From the NCBI GenBank assembly GCA_012861695.1, contig JAAOOA010000056.1, positions 8,097,207 through 8,161,206 of the forward strand: DNA of 64,000 nt, read 5' to 3'. The notes under the pieces are model-generated. The model was not told the DNA's origin and ran no database searches. It worked only from the letters and a program-made list of their open reading frames with translations. This DNA is from Trematomus loennbergii. Its lineage: Eukaryota; Chordata; Actinopteri; Perciformes; Nototheniidae. The position numbers and the translations under genes were made by a program. Positions 1 to 17,279 of this stretch are shown piece by piece (the first letter of the stretch is position 1; every line of letters starts with the position of its first letter).

Positions 1-170
1 TTGCATAAACACCATATCCCAACGTGCATTGCGGCTAAAACATCCAATCACCGAGCTTAAACCTTAGCTGAGGATCTTGGGTAATCAGTTCAGTGGGTGT
101 GTATCGCAATGATGCTCGAAATGTCCCTTATAGGCCTACGTCTGTTTCCGGTGACTTTATTTGAAATTCA
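1..170 (+). promoter_or_regulatory. Promoter-like fragment shared with a foldback-element arm
   Basis: The first ~165 bases closely match 44801-44881, inside the right arm of the foldback element at 42818-45439 (shared blocks: CATAAACACCAT, AACGTGCATTGCGGCTAAA, CCTACGTCTGTTTCCGG). Part of it (CATCCAATCAC, GAGCTT, TAGCTGAGGAT, TTGGGTA) also recurs at 63504-63607. It contains a CCAAT box (near 46-55). The upstream bases resemble a degenerate ZNF143/THAP11-type promoter motif (CCCAACGTGCATTGCGG). Function is inferred from motif resemblance only. It could equally be a piece of another copy of the transposon that runs off the window. Confidence 0.35.
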
Positions 171-1100
171 GTTCCTGAGGAATGGCAAAAAAGCCAGAGA
201 TTATAGAATTAAACAAATAAATAAAAACAAGGATAATTGTGTGTTATTGTTGACTGAGGAAAAATACAGATTTCAGTATTCTGAGGCTCTGAGCCCCATT
301 TATTTTCCTCGTGGATGGCAAAAGAAGTCCGACATTATACGATTTTAAAATAAAAACAATAATCATGGCTTGATATTGAGTAAGAACATGTTTTTATGAA
401 CCACACAGCTTCCAGGCTTCCAAGACCCGACCGGACAAAAAGACGTGGTGCAGGCACGAAACATACTACCAATAGAAATACATCGCTTTAAAATCGTTCT
501 GTGTGACACGAAAAAAAGGGGGAAATCGCGTTGGTGAACACGAATCAATAGATTAAATGTCGTGACTATAACACGAAATGCCGTGAGACTGGGTTGATAC
601 GTTTCTATATGTTTTTGGACTGATAATTATGATATAATAATAAGCAATCTATATGCATACAGCTTACAGGTTAAGTGAGAAACTGGATAATTCTTGAAGA
701 ACAATGACTTCCACATTGGACCATATTCAAATAGGAGCCAGGATAGAGGACCTATGTCCCTGGTTATCTTAATAGACTAATTGATCTGCTATTGAAGAGG
801 CACGTTCCTCTGAGCATCACTGAGACAGCCCGGCTCCAATCAGACAGCCATGTGTTATCAAACTGGGAAGTCAATTAAGTGAGAGAGAGAGAAAGAGAGA
901 GCGAGAGAGAAAGCGAGAGAGGGGGGGGAGCGGGGGTGGCAGAGGGACTGGCTCCAAGCTGTCAGCAGACTGGTTCTCACAGAGGGAAGTAGTAGGTTAC
1001 AGAGACTTAGTTCAGGCTACAGACATACAGGAGTCAATGTTTCAGTGCTTGATGATGGAATATTCACTGCAATGTAACCTTGCCTCTGCTAGATAGTTCA
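171..1100. other. No gene recognised; purine-rich tract
   Basis: AT-rich sequence with no supported gene. A GA-rich, mostly purine low-complexity tract lies at about 879-940. The short open frames here have no family features. Confidence 0.6.
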
Positions 1101-1104
1101 TTTC

Positions 1105-2420
1105 TTAAGAATAAATGGTATCCCAACTCCACTGCTCAAAACATGCTAGTTTGTTATACTATGCTAGTCTCTGACCGCCCGTCAGTAGCTAGCTTACCAT
1201 GCGCTCCCATAAGTGATGCCATTTGGCTCAAAAGTCCTTTTTTCTCAAAGACCTACATTGGGAAAAGAACATCTGTGGATTGGCAGCGCGGTTTCTTACA
1301 CAAATCAACTATTCAGTACCACACCTGAATAGCCCTTATTTAAATAAGAATGAATCCCTCCTCCACTGCTGTATCCAGTTTCTTTGTAAACAGGGATGCT
1401 ATAGTTTATGACCAGCAATCAGTAGCTAGCTTAACGCTAGCCCCCATAATACCTCATTCACACCAACGCAACTCCGGTTCAAGCTCTGTGCTAGAGCTGT
1501 TCAGGTTCAGAACCGGTTCGTCGGTTTAGCCCCGGCTCTTTTCACACCGCCCAGATTCCGACTGGTGCTACGTCATTGCGCCATCGTTTGCATCATGACG
1601 TAACCGTTTGCGTGCCTGCTTCATAAAGCCAAACCGCGCAGAAACCCCTCACAGCTCACACCGACAACAACAACAATGGCCGATTGTGCTCCAGCTTCCT
1701 CTGTACCTCTTCGGAAGACCAGATTCCCAGTAGGTAGCTGGTCTCTTCAGTGGACCACTGCTGCTTGTTAAGTGTCTCCATCGTTGTGTACAAACTGGAT
1801 AAAACGCAGGCTTTTTGTTGTTGTTCAGGAGTTGATCCCGCCCCTACCCCTGCCCCCGCCTCAACGTAAGCGTGACGTATGCGATGCTTTTGCTCTAGCC
1901 GGACAATTTTTTGGTGCTTGAAACGAACCGGATTCCGGAGCTAAGAGGCTGCTCCGCTGCGGTGTGAACAGGAAAACCCGGTGCTTTTCAAGCTCCAGCT
2001 CCGAACCGGCCCTGAAACACCGTTGGTGTGAATGAGGTATCAGAGATGCCATTGGGCCCAAAAGTACTTTTTCTCAGCCACACACTGGGAAAGAGACATC
2101 TTTTTTTTAGGTAAATCAACCATCCAGTACTGCACTTGAACAGCCCTTAATTAAAACAACCCTACAAGTTGTAAATTGCTCTGAGATCCGAATCCAGAGT
2201 CATTTTTATACTGTTTCTAAAGTGAATGAGCCCAATAAGGAAAGGCTGGGAGGTGGGGTTAAATAACAATGCAAGCAACTTTCAATACAATGAGTGGGAT
2301 CCCACCTTTAATGCTGTATTCAGTTCTTTGTAAACAGGTATGCTATTTTCTGACCGACTGTCAATAGCTAGCTTAGCGTGAGCCTCTAGTGCTAAGTGCT
2401 AAGTGCTGTTTTCACATTCC
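1105..2420. repeat. Degenerate tandem repeat of ~250 bp, three units
   Basis: Three diverged copies of one unit follow each other. Each has a block like CAGTAGCTAGCTTA, then a CCATAAGTGATGCCATT-like block, a TCAAAAGT..TTTCTCA block and a GGGAAAAGA block. Unit 1 is about 1105-1350, unit 2 about 1351-1448 plus 2041-2200 (split by a MITE), and unit 3 about 2285-2420 and partial. Identity is visible by eye but clearly decayed. No coding potential is seen. Confidence 0.6.
1449..2040. mobile_element. Non-autonomous DNA transposon (MITE) with ATACCTCATTCACACC ends
   Basis: The left end ATACCTCATTCACACCAACG is matched by its inverted complement at the right end (CGTTGGTGTGAATGAGGTAT), and the imperfect homology extends inward (CCGGTTC / GAACCGG). 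The element is 592 bp with no transposase. It interrupts the second unit of the surrounding tandem repeat. The first unit (around 1207-1220) gives a paralogous uninterrupted version. The target duplication could not be resolved, so the superfamily is left open. Confidence 0.75.
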
Positions 2421-2550
2421 CTCCAAATAAAACCAGGGGGAGACAGTTAAAACACAACAGCTAAGTAAGAGAACTGTTGTGATGCTTCGCTTCGATGTTT
2501 GATAGACTAGCTAGCTTAGCTGTTAGGGTTATCAAGCTTTAACGCTAACG

Positions 2551-3995
2551 CAGGGTTGCCAACTTTGGGTACCTGGCTGGAGTGAGATTTTGATATCATG
2601 GGTTTAATTCGGTTTAATTACACATATGCACAATAAATGACTGCTATCTGTCAGCAGCGGGACCTTAGCATATATATAGGATATATATACAATATATACA
2701 AATACACAATAATGGACACAGACTATAAAGGGCACACAGTTTCATTCACTAATGAAAGTCAAACATGTTTGTTTCCACTGTTTTATTGTGTGCCTGTCGC
2801 GATAAGCAATTAATTGACTTATCGTACGATAAATAAAAATGAACTCGATAATTTTTCTGACCTCGATAAATTGCCATTTACATGAGGATGTGACTAGCAG
2901 TTTGAAAGGATGTACTTGAATTATATTATATATTATCATTATGTCAGTGGTCTAAAATGGTCATACAACGGTGCCGACAATATTATCGTTTATCGCAATA
3001 ATTTCGGGAAAATGTATCCAACAAAATTCATTATCGTGAGAGGCCTATACATGAAACACACACACAAACAAATCTACAGACTTACTCCAAACTGCCAAAT
3101 ATATTAATTAACACACTCTATTTTGGTCTAGTAGAACAATAAGCAGCAGACTTTTACTTTTTTATCATTTCTACTGGATCTTAGATCTGCGCATGTGCAA
3201 TAGGGTCGGCAGTTGCGGCTCCAGAGTATTTTTGTTGGGTAATCTATGGTAGGCTAACCTATACAGTGGTGGGGCTCAAATCAGTATTAGCAATGTAATT
3301 ACATACACGCTCCCCCCCAACAGTGAAACGCCACGCGTGAGGTTTAGATTATTTCCCTGTCTCAATCCAAATTGAACTGTATGAAATAAAAAGGCAATTT
3401 GTCTTGTTGTAAATAAAAAGGTCGACCTGGAGCCAATCCTACAATTTCCCACAGTGAAAGAGTTGACATGCTGAAAACCCAACCCCTGCAGGGAAAAAAA
3501 TGAAGCCATTTTAGTTTTTGTTACTTTGTTCTGAAAGCTGAACTTGCTGCTCCTCACAGAGAGAAGAGGGAAGAGGCTGTGTGAATTACTTTACATTGTG
3601 GATAAGGGTGGATAGCCCCCATTGTTCTGTGTGTCAAAATGAAAGACAGCCCACACACCTATCAATCATCAAACCGTGGGGTCTTATTTCATTACGTGTT
3701 GATTTCTATCAACACGTAATGTTGTATCGATGTATAGAGATGTACTACCGCAAAAGTATTCTGTCGGGACTTCCTGCAACAACACCACGCCGTTATCGTG
3801 ATTCTGATTGGCCAGAAGACATTATCAAAGATGTTCTATTGAGAAGACGATCACTACGTGACAAAAGTTTTCAAAACCGTTTCCAGTCTTCGGTATTCTT
3901 GTTTTTGGCGTGAGAATAGTTTGGGCAGCGTGAGAGCGTGAGATTGAGAGTGAAAGCGTGTGTCACACGCCAGATGCGTGAGAGTTGGCAACCTG
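2551..3995. mobile_element. hAT-type element with CAGGGTTGCCAAC ends
   Basis: The left end CAGGGTTGCCAACT pairs with the right end AGTTGGCAACCTG, which has lost one C. Flanks CGCTAACG (2543-2550) and TGCTAACG (3996-4003) form an 8-bp target duplication with one mismatch, as expected for hAT. GTGTGTCACACGC- and GCGTGAGAG-type subterminal motifs precede the right end. No transposase frame survives in the 1445 bp. The AT-rich middle (about 2790-3050) has ATCG/CGATAA palindromic pieces that may be another nested MITE. Confidence 0.8.
3690..3721. repeat. Perfect 14-bp stem hairpin inside the hAT element
   Basis: CATTACGTGTTGAT at 3690-3703 is exactly complementary to 3708-3721, with loop TTCT. 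A perfect stem in an otherwise decayed element suggests a recent local inversion or a small insertion. No protein-coding context. Confidence 0.8.
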
Positions 3996-4040
3996 TGCTA
4001 ACGCACAGTAAACATATGAAGGCATCAATAGTTATAACCA

Positions 4041-4125
4041 GGTCTCCCTTGAAAAAGAGATCTATGATCTCAATGGGACCAATCTGGTTAAATAAAGGTT
4101 TGAAATGAAATGAAATGAAAATCAA
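4041..4125 (+). mobile_element. LINE 3' tail fragment
   Basis: The block CTTGAAAAAGAGAT..TGATCTCAATGGGA, then TAAATAAAGG and a (TGAAA)n end, recurs at 49796-49870 and in reverse at 21886-21974. It resembles the 3' ends of teleost L2/Maui-type LINEs. Only the tail is present, as expected for 5'-truncated retroposition. Confidence 0.6.
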
Positions 4126-6212
4126 AACAAGATGTTTTTCTAATTACAAAATGCTCCAAAATGCTTAATTTGTATATAAAGAACACTAAGAAGAATGCTA
4201 CTTAATTTGTACTACGTCCACAATATTTGCAGGTCTGAACATACATAGTAGTGTAGAGAGACAACTAGTTTGAACTGTTGAGAGATTGATGACAATATTC
4301 ACTGCTTACATAACCACAAGCTTTCCTTCCAAAACCCAACTTCCTCCTGTCCCTGTGATTTTACCCTCTAGGGATCAACCACACTGATGAATGTTCATGT
4401 TTTTGTGAAGAAACAGATTTACAGTAGCTGCATCATGTCAGCAGTGAATGACGCAAAGGGCCACACACTCTCATGTTTTGCAGGGCTTATGCTCTCCAGT
4501 CTTATGGAAAAGTTGATCCCATAAAACTTTGTTAATTTTTTCCACAAACACAGCACACATCTACTGTATGGGTTTTAATTAAGTCTTTTGTGGCTGTATA
4601 GTTAACTACATCTGTTGCAACCAAAGGCTTGATGTTGACAAGAGAACTTTCCGGTTTGAATCACCGCTCCTATTTTCAGCTCCACTTTCATGAGGCTTTA
4701 GGTTGAATCATTCAAATCTCTTTACTATCTCATCACACAAGCCTGACTTCCTGACAGCTGACCCGCAACATATATCAAGAGTATGTTTTGTGTTTCCGAT
4801 TTAGTTTGAAATACAGAAAAAAGAGAGTTTCAGACAGCATGTCTGAGCTGACAAAGGAAAGAAAAGCGCCACGTACGAAAAACTCAAAGATCAGCAACAC
4901 GAAGTCTAATGAAAAGGATGTAATGGGACGTCTCATGCTGTGTTATGGACAAGTGATGAGCGGAAAGTGAGCTTTGGCTATTGAAAAGAAATCATGTATT
5001 GTACAGATTACCAAGAAATGCTGACCCGAGTCAGCCTTAACATGCATGTTTGCCTCATTGTTAGATATATTTGATGTATCCCATGCATTCACAGACATCC
5101 TTTGTAACTTTAATCTGTTATCCTCTCTCGTTGGAGCATTGGGGTCTTCTCTAAGGGGTGAAGATTACCCTTAATGTGTATTCTAAATGCACTTGTAATT
5201 GCATTAGTGATCATTTTAGATACAGCGACTAAATAGCTCTTTTCACCAAGAGGATGTAATAAATATTGAAAGGACGCACCAGGGCTTTATCCACCATTTT
5301 ACTTAATTGCTTCAGACCGTGTGACAATGGCGAGTTACTGGACTGTGGCGGACGAGCGTTTCACCACAAGACAAACAGAGGATGTATCTATTATCCCAGC
5401 CGCGTGGAGGTCGTCGACCTACGACAAGCGGAGGGTCCGGAGACATTAGAGATCATGTGCAATTTAATCTTCGCACAAAATAAAAGGGAAGAGCATGGAC
5501 AGAGAGGCAGCGCTACAAAAGGGGCCAGAAGAATGGAGGGCCGTCTCGGACAGGCCCGTCCCCGAAGGATCCTGGGCATTTTCTTCTCAAGCCACTCAAA
5601 GCCATCGCGCTGTGCCTGATTCCACTCACTCCTCTGACACTTGTATTAATGGCATTTTGGCCCGGGACTGTAGATGCTGAAAAGCGATTGTGCAGAAGCA
5701 GCTGTGTCTCTCTCTCTCATACTTTACCAGTGTCTCTTTTACTGACTACTCCATGCTTTCTTAGCCCTTTTCTCTGTCCGACCCCCCTCAATGCACACAC
5801 ACACACACCTCCTCTATTCTCTATCCATTCGTTCAGTCATTACTGGTCAGTGTCAGCACTTGAAAACTGTTGTGCTTGCCGAGCTGGTGTCATCACAAGT
5901 GGAATTAACCATTTTCCCTGTGCCTGATTGCAAGAAGCCCGACTCATTCCAGCACTCCTATACACTCCATCAAGATCCACTGACAGAGAGAAAGCCCACT
6001 GGCTTCTATTAAAAGCATGATATAACAGTAAATGTTTAAATCTGTGTGGGGGCTCGCAGCTCTTCGATCGGATGGCAAAAACACAACAAATCGAGGATCA
6101 AAAAGAGGATGTTATATCCAGATTTGCAAGGTTACTCTAAGAATGTGTTCCGATACAAGTACTAATTACCTTGTTAACATGTAAACTAAAATCTATTCCA
6201 AGTATCACAATA
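4126..6212. other. Single-copy non-coding DNA, no gene recognised
   Basis: No repeat family and no supported exon. The GC-richer part at about 5290-5600 is open in two plus frames (117 and 61 residues) and one minus frame, but has no recognisable domain. It could be conserved non-coding sequence. Cross-species alignment would decide. Confidence 0.5.
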
Positions 6213-6510
6213 TTAAAGGGGCCTTACTATGCTAACTATTCCCTTTCTTGTAGTGTGGTATATAGGTTTTTGTGAATGGTCTGCAAAAACTAAAATCCCA
6301 AAGTTTCCTTCAGAGGGAGTTTCTCTCGCACACACTCCCCCCCTGCCTGAAACGCCTCCATTGGACTCTGTTTTCTTCTGTCACATAATGACATCACTAT
6401 GTATTTTTGATCTTCATGCTTTGCGAAGATTTGCAATATGCCGCGATGTTGTTCACGTTTCCATTCAGTGAAAGCATTTATTTCAACCATGATAGAGGCC
6501 ATTGCGTGAG
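6213..6510 (+). mobile_element. Kolobok-type fragment (TTAA border)
   Basis: Begins TTAAAGGGGCCTTACTATGC and continues with TTGTAGTGTGGTATATAGGTT and CCCAAAGTTTCCTTCAGAGG. The interior is shared with 48430-48530, and similar TTAAAGG ends are seen at 37165, 41341 and 52916. The right end is not clear. Confidence 0.6.
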
Positions 6511-8294
6511 GTTTTAAAATGTTTAAATGTGCATGGACGTATATCTTTTTTTTTTTCTAATGTATTTTTTAAATACTGCTCTTATTTTATGTCATAAAGT
6601 TCTTTTATTTTTTTCCTGTAACGAACTACAGTACATTACAGAATACCTTTCCATATTTTTCCTTACTTCTGAAGCCTGGTTATATGTAAATAAATAAAAA
6701 TAATTGCCATTTCATAGGCCCACTGAATAATGCTTCAATAATTCCTGTAGATAAATTATGACTGACGAGCAAAGCTTTATTGTTAATCCCAGTCAGGCAC
6801 AGTTAAATAACATGTCATCAGCCATCCTCAGGTACTGGTGAGAGAGGTCAGACACAGAGGGGCATAATGCCAATGATAGCATCTACCAGATTTGTCTTGA
6901 TCTGAAGGGATAACATGCAAAAATATCCACCTTAAATACACACAGCTTACTATGTAAGATGATGAATGTAATTCCTTGCAACAAAAAAAAAATCATAATC
7001 GCGGTGGGATTAAAATCGTAATATCTCGTATTTAGGACTTCTGTGGGAGTAATCTGTTTGTCTGATCTGCCTGGTACATTTCTTGAGACGTTTTGCAGAA
7101 GATCATGAAATTGAAATACAATACAAATCTGCATTTATTTTTATAAATGTTATCCAGGAGATTACAAGATTTGCAGAGATCAGATCTGACCCTTTACTAC
7201 AGTTGTAGGTGGCCTTGATGTAAAAGTCAAAACGAGAACTTTAAATAACCATTACCACCCGGATCAGCTTTTTTTTTCTTCATTCTTTTTTTCACATCAA
7301 GTGCTTCGGGATAGATGTAACGCTCATATAGTCCGACGTAAGAGAGAAAAAAACAGGAATACAAGGGTCTCTCAGTTAATGTATCATCATCTGAGTGGGT
7401 TTGGATTGGAGTTATTAGAGTATTTCACTTCATTGCATGACCTCCTGTTCCTCCTCAGATCATGAATCCTATTCATTACCCAGTCCTTCTGGAGTGCCCG
7501 CCTTTATAATATTACTCAATTTATATTCTGAAGCGGGCTCCTGGGAGAGCGATCAGCGCTCCGAAACAGCGACCCCCCTATAACCCAATCACAATATTTA
7601 AAGGGCAGCAAAGAGCTTTTTAATGCGCGTCGTAGATAACCATTTAAAGTGGATTGCTTTGGTTTAATATGACCTTAACAGGCTAGCAGTCACATGTGAA
7701 GAATGAATAAGCTAATAGGAGAGACGACAGGGAGAAAGAATGAAATCAAAAAGCAGAATATGAGAGATTTGTTTCAATGCAAGCCGGCCTCTTGACGGGC
7801 TGCTGAGAGGAGCATGATAGAGAATCACAAGCGTGTGAATGAAACAGGACAGGCGATGAATGAAGCTACTGCTTGCATTTCTCTTTCCCCCTTTTCCCAG
7901 AGTATGAACTGCTTTATCATGATAAAAGACAAGACAGGTGTAAATGACACATTTACATTCTCCCATCAAAGAGAAACTTGACTCAATCTGGATGAAAGCA
8001 GCTGAGGATACTGGGTTTTCTCTGTGTTTCCTGCAGGGGGGAGGAGGCAGTTAAAGGATGATATAGTGGAGACATGCAATGTTTGTTTGGATACATCATG
8101 AAACATATCATTGCTGGGAAGCAATATGCTTGTATTTTTTCCACACGTCTCTGTCAAGACATTTAATCTAATGTGTATGCGATAAATCATTTGATTGTGT
8201 TAGAATTCAGCTGACAAGGACAATGGAAATGTCCTTTCTTCCTTGTTAAATACTGAGGGAATTTAAGGTCTAGAACTTTTTATTTATATGTATG
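6511..8294. other. Single-copy AT-rich DNA, no gene recognised
   Basis: No transposon ends or supported exons. About 7440-7700 is less AT-rich, with AATCACAATATTTAAAGGG and similar motifs, and resembles conserved non-coding DNA in texture only. Confidence 0.5.
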
Positions 8295-8656
8295 CAGTGG
8301 TGGACAGTTACACATACCCAAGTACTTTTATACTTTTATTTTAATGTTTAATGTTCTGCTTTATGCTTCTATCTCATTATATTTCAGAGGGAAATATAAT
8401 ACTTTTTACTTCATTGAATGATCAGTATGCAATATGAAGAATCATTATATATTAAACTATAAAACATCATAAATAAACACAGCATTAAACCAGTCCTTAT
8501 TCGATTTTCAATATTTTATTCAGCATAAATATTACTTTTACCTTTGATTATAATACCCCTTTACATGTACACACATTTGAAAATATCAGTTTTGTAATGA
8601 AGTCTTTTTATGTTCTGCCTCTTTTTTGAAACATCTGAATACTTCATCCACCACTT
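8295..8656. mobile_element. hAT-type MITE with CAGTGGTGGA ends
   Basis: Starts CAGTGGTGGACAGTTAC with an AAGTACTTTTATACTTTTA block and ends GAATACTTCATCCACCACTT. These are the ends and subterminal motifs of a very common teleost hAT MITE. The 8-bp duplication is not clear. Related interior motifs (GTAGTGGAGTAAAAATACC) appear inside the foldback elements. Confidence 0.65.
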
Positions 8657-8775
8657 TCTATACTAATCTTCTGACCACAGAAGGAAAACAAATACGAAAA
8701 GAAAATATTCTGCCAAAATATATTTTTGGGGAAATATCGTACTCATTTTCAGGTTGATACTTGAAGTCAATAAAG

Positions 8776-9641
8776 CAGGGGTGTCCAAACTTTTTTCACC
8801 GAAAAATATACGAAGGGCTGGGCCACTCACTAGAGGTATATTGCCTCATAAATTCAGTTATAAGTTAGCAAAATCAATCAAATGTAGGTAAATTATGCTT
8901 GTGAGTGTTGGCAGCTCATCCCTTAAAACAGAAGCCTCAGATTGATTATAATAAGAGGAAATAGGAAGGGTGTGTTTTAAGCTTGTTATGTAAATAAGTC
9001 ATTGGGCTTTTTTCTTATCAACTAAGAAAAGTTTCCAACTTTAATTGACTGAATTTATTTGAAATATTGTGTTATTAACACATTAAAGGTGGGGTAGGTA
9101 AGTTTGAGAAACCGGCTCGAGATACACTTTTTGTTATATTCCATGGAATGCTCTTAACATCCCGATAGCAATGAATATCTTAAGTGCTTTGACAAAAAAT
9201 CCATAAAAAAATGTAATCTGTGGAAGCCGTAGTGCTGTAAAAGGCACGACCAATCATTTTAGCCAGCCCGGCTAAAATAACTGGATGGCCTACCTGCCTG
9301 TCAGCCTTCTATCTGTGCACAAACTTATATCGTGCCCTCATTGGTCATGTGCGCGTTCTTGTGTGTTGGAGGAGGGGCTCTGTAAGGAAGTGGCAGATTT
9401 GTTCCGGCTGTGTATTTTCAAATTCTAGCGAACTCAAGCTGGTTTCTCCAAAATTACCTACCCCACCTTTAATATACTGTGTAATATATTTTTACATTTA
9501 TATTTAAGAAGTACAATATAAGAAAAGCACAAGTTTCATTTGTGGGCCATATTCCATTCTACATTTTTAATTTGCTGAGGGCCGATTCAAAATTATCCGC
9601 GGGCCGCATTTGGCCCCCGGGCCGTAGTTTGGACACCCCTG
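8776..9641. mobile_element. Charlie-like hAT non-autonomous element
   Basis: The left end CAGGGGTGTCCAAACT matches the right end AGTTTGGACACCCCTG exactly as an inverted repeat. An exact 8-bp target duplication CAATAAAG lies at 8768-8775 and 9642-9649. GGGCCG-rich subterminal sequence is typical of Charlie-like elements. A separate TTAA MITE (9083-9472) is nested inside. No transposase remains. Confidence 0.92.
9083..9472. mobile_element. TTAA-flanked MITE nested in the Charlie-like element
   Basis: TTAA duplications at 9083-9086 and 9469-9472 surround ends AGGTGGGGTAGGTAA and TTACCTACCCCACCT. The inverted repeat extends inward (TTTGAGAAACC / GGTTTCTCCAAA). TTAA targets fit piggyBac or Kolobok superfamilies. 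It postdates the element it sits in. Confidence 0.85.
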
Positions 9642-9685
9642 CAATAAAGGAAACCCATACAAACAGATTTGATTGTCTTACGTAT

Positions 9686-10000
9686 GGTACACACGGTTCC
9701 GTCACGTTGAAGCTTGCCGGTGGGCGTGTCTGGCGTGACCAACAACCAATCACATTAATCTCGCCCCGGAAACAAAAGCACGTGGTTTGATTGGCTGGAG
9801 CTTGTACTGGCATATGATTTGATTGGCTGACGCTTCCGTCGACGCTTGAAAAGTTTAACTTTCTCAACTTTCAGCGCGAGCAACGGAAGCAAAGCGAAGC
9901 AACGGAACCACAATGCAGTTCGGCAAAGCGTGACGTCACCCCATTCAAAGTGAATGGGAAGCGTCTCTGTTGAAGCACGCAACGGAACCGTGTGTAGGGT
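9686..10000. mobile_element. MITE with TACACACGGTTCCGT ends, CCAAT boxes and a CRE
   Basis: TACACACGGTTCCGT near the left end is repeated in inverse near the right end (ACGGAACCGTGTGTA); the next bases (GTTGAAGC and GAAGCACGCAAC) also relate. Inside are several CCAATC/GATTGG boxes and a perfect CRE palindrome TGACGTCA at 9931-9938, so it could act as a portable promoter-like piece. No coding capacity. The target duplication is unresolved. Confidence 0.65.
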
Positions 10001-10046
10001 ACGTTACTTCCCAGTTGGTAGATACTCCAGATACCCAACTTAATAT

Positions 10047-10194
10047 GTGCAAACTGTCATGATCCTATTTTTTTTCAGTTTATCTGTTTCCTGTTTTATT
10101 TTGAAGTTTTCTAAATCGGTGTCAAGTCTGTTTTTACTTCCTGTGTTTGTGTGTTTTCCAGCTTTCCTGAGTGTCTGTTCTGGCATAATTAGTT
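10047..10194 (+). other. Retroelement-like fragment, 5' part (split by Helentron-like copy 1)
   Basis: Starts CTGTCATGATCC and is T-rich (TTCCTGTTTTATTTTGAAG). It appears to continue at 12080 (TTTCACCTGTTCCCCATCAG), beyond the Helentron-like copy. The style resembles a teleost LTR or LINE untranslated region. The family is not identified. Confidence 0.35.
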
Positions 10195-12079
<1,885 letters not shown>

Positions 12080-12285
12080 TTTCACCTGTTCCCCATCAGC
12101 CCACCAACCACCTGACCTACTGCACACCTGCACTTAATCCCCTCATTAGTTCACATTCTATTTAAGTTATGCTTTTCCCGTTAGTCATTGTCAGATTGTT
12201 CTATGTCTTTTACTGTCTACTGAATGAGACAGGGAATGAAAAGTCATTATTTCCCTTTAAGAATCAGACTGTTTGACATGTTAGG
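12080..12285 (+). other. Retroelement-like fragment, 3' part
   Basis: Continuation of the fragment broken by copy 1: CACCTGTTCCCCATCAGCCC, TTAATCCCCTCATTAG, TATTTAAG. No frame or domain. Family unknown. Confidence 0.35.
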
Positions 12286-12545
12286 GGGACCTAACCTCCT
12301 CTAGGAGGCATGCTCCCCCGGGAAGATTTTTTTTTAAATGTTGAAGTTAAAAGCATCAATCTGGTGCACTTTGAGAGCAACATTAGGAGATCTATGGATA
12401 CATCTCTCAACATCCATATGAAACAGAACTGTAAGCAGATTTTCTTTGTGGATATTTTACAAATCACTCCCCTTTTAAACTGTATTCTTGTTTATTAATT
12501 ACTTTTTTTACTGTCATATAGTATTTTATACCTGTTTACTTTATT
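12286..12545 (-). mobile_element. hAT subterminal fragment (same family as 55904-62232)
   Basis: Shares GGGGGACCT-ACCTCCTCTAGG, AAGCATCAATCTGGTGCACT and ACATCTCTCAACA-CCATATG with 56684-56905, which lies downstream of the broken hAT transposase. It is most likely a remnant of the 3' untranslated or subterminal part of that hAT family. No coding sequence is left. Confidence 0.55.
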
Positions 12546-12649
12546 CTCTTATTTTTTTATAACTATAATGATCATATAAAGATGTGCTTTTACCTCACTG
12601 GTTGGAGAAAAAGCTTCTTATATTCGTTAGCATAGCTAGCTAACCAGAT

Positions 12650-13053
12650 GCTAATAACAACAAAGTTATTGACTGTATGATCAGTATGACAGATGAACAG
12701 ATCGCCTTTCAACTAAAGACACAGCCACGCAAAAACTGCAGCATGTGTACGGCTCCTTATGGGTACTGCAATTTGTGAAGTCCCGGCCCGGAGCCGCGTT
12801 CTGGTGCTCTCCTGCAGAACTGCACCCCTGTCAGACGGGACATACACCACGTGATGACACGTTAGGCTCTTGTTGTGTTCAAGGACCCTGACCTAACCCA
12901 AGAAAAACAGGCACTCGCTTGTTTAATTTTTTTGTGGTCTAGATTTCTTAATTTTTTTTATTTTTTGCGTGTGTTTATAAATTACCTCGAGGGCCGTACC
13001 AAATGGTCTCGCGGGCCGTATACGGCCCGGGGGCCGGAGGTTCCCCACCCCTG
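12650..13053. mobile_element. Charlie-like hAT right end
   Basis: Ends with GGGCCGTATACGGCCCGG and GAGGTTCCCCACCCCTG, the usual end of Charlie-like hAT elements. No matching left end was found upstream, so the left boundary is approximate and the element is probably truncated. Confidence 0.65.

Positions 13054-17279
<4,226 letters not shown>

Noticed and set aside
4640..4700. tRNA-like box near GGTTTGAATCACCG
   Set aside because: No matching A box or cloverleaf could be drawn.
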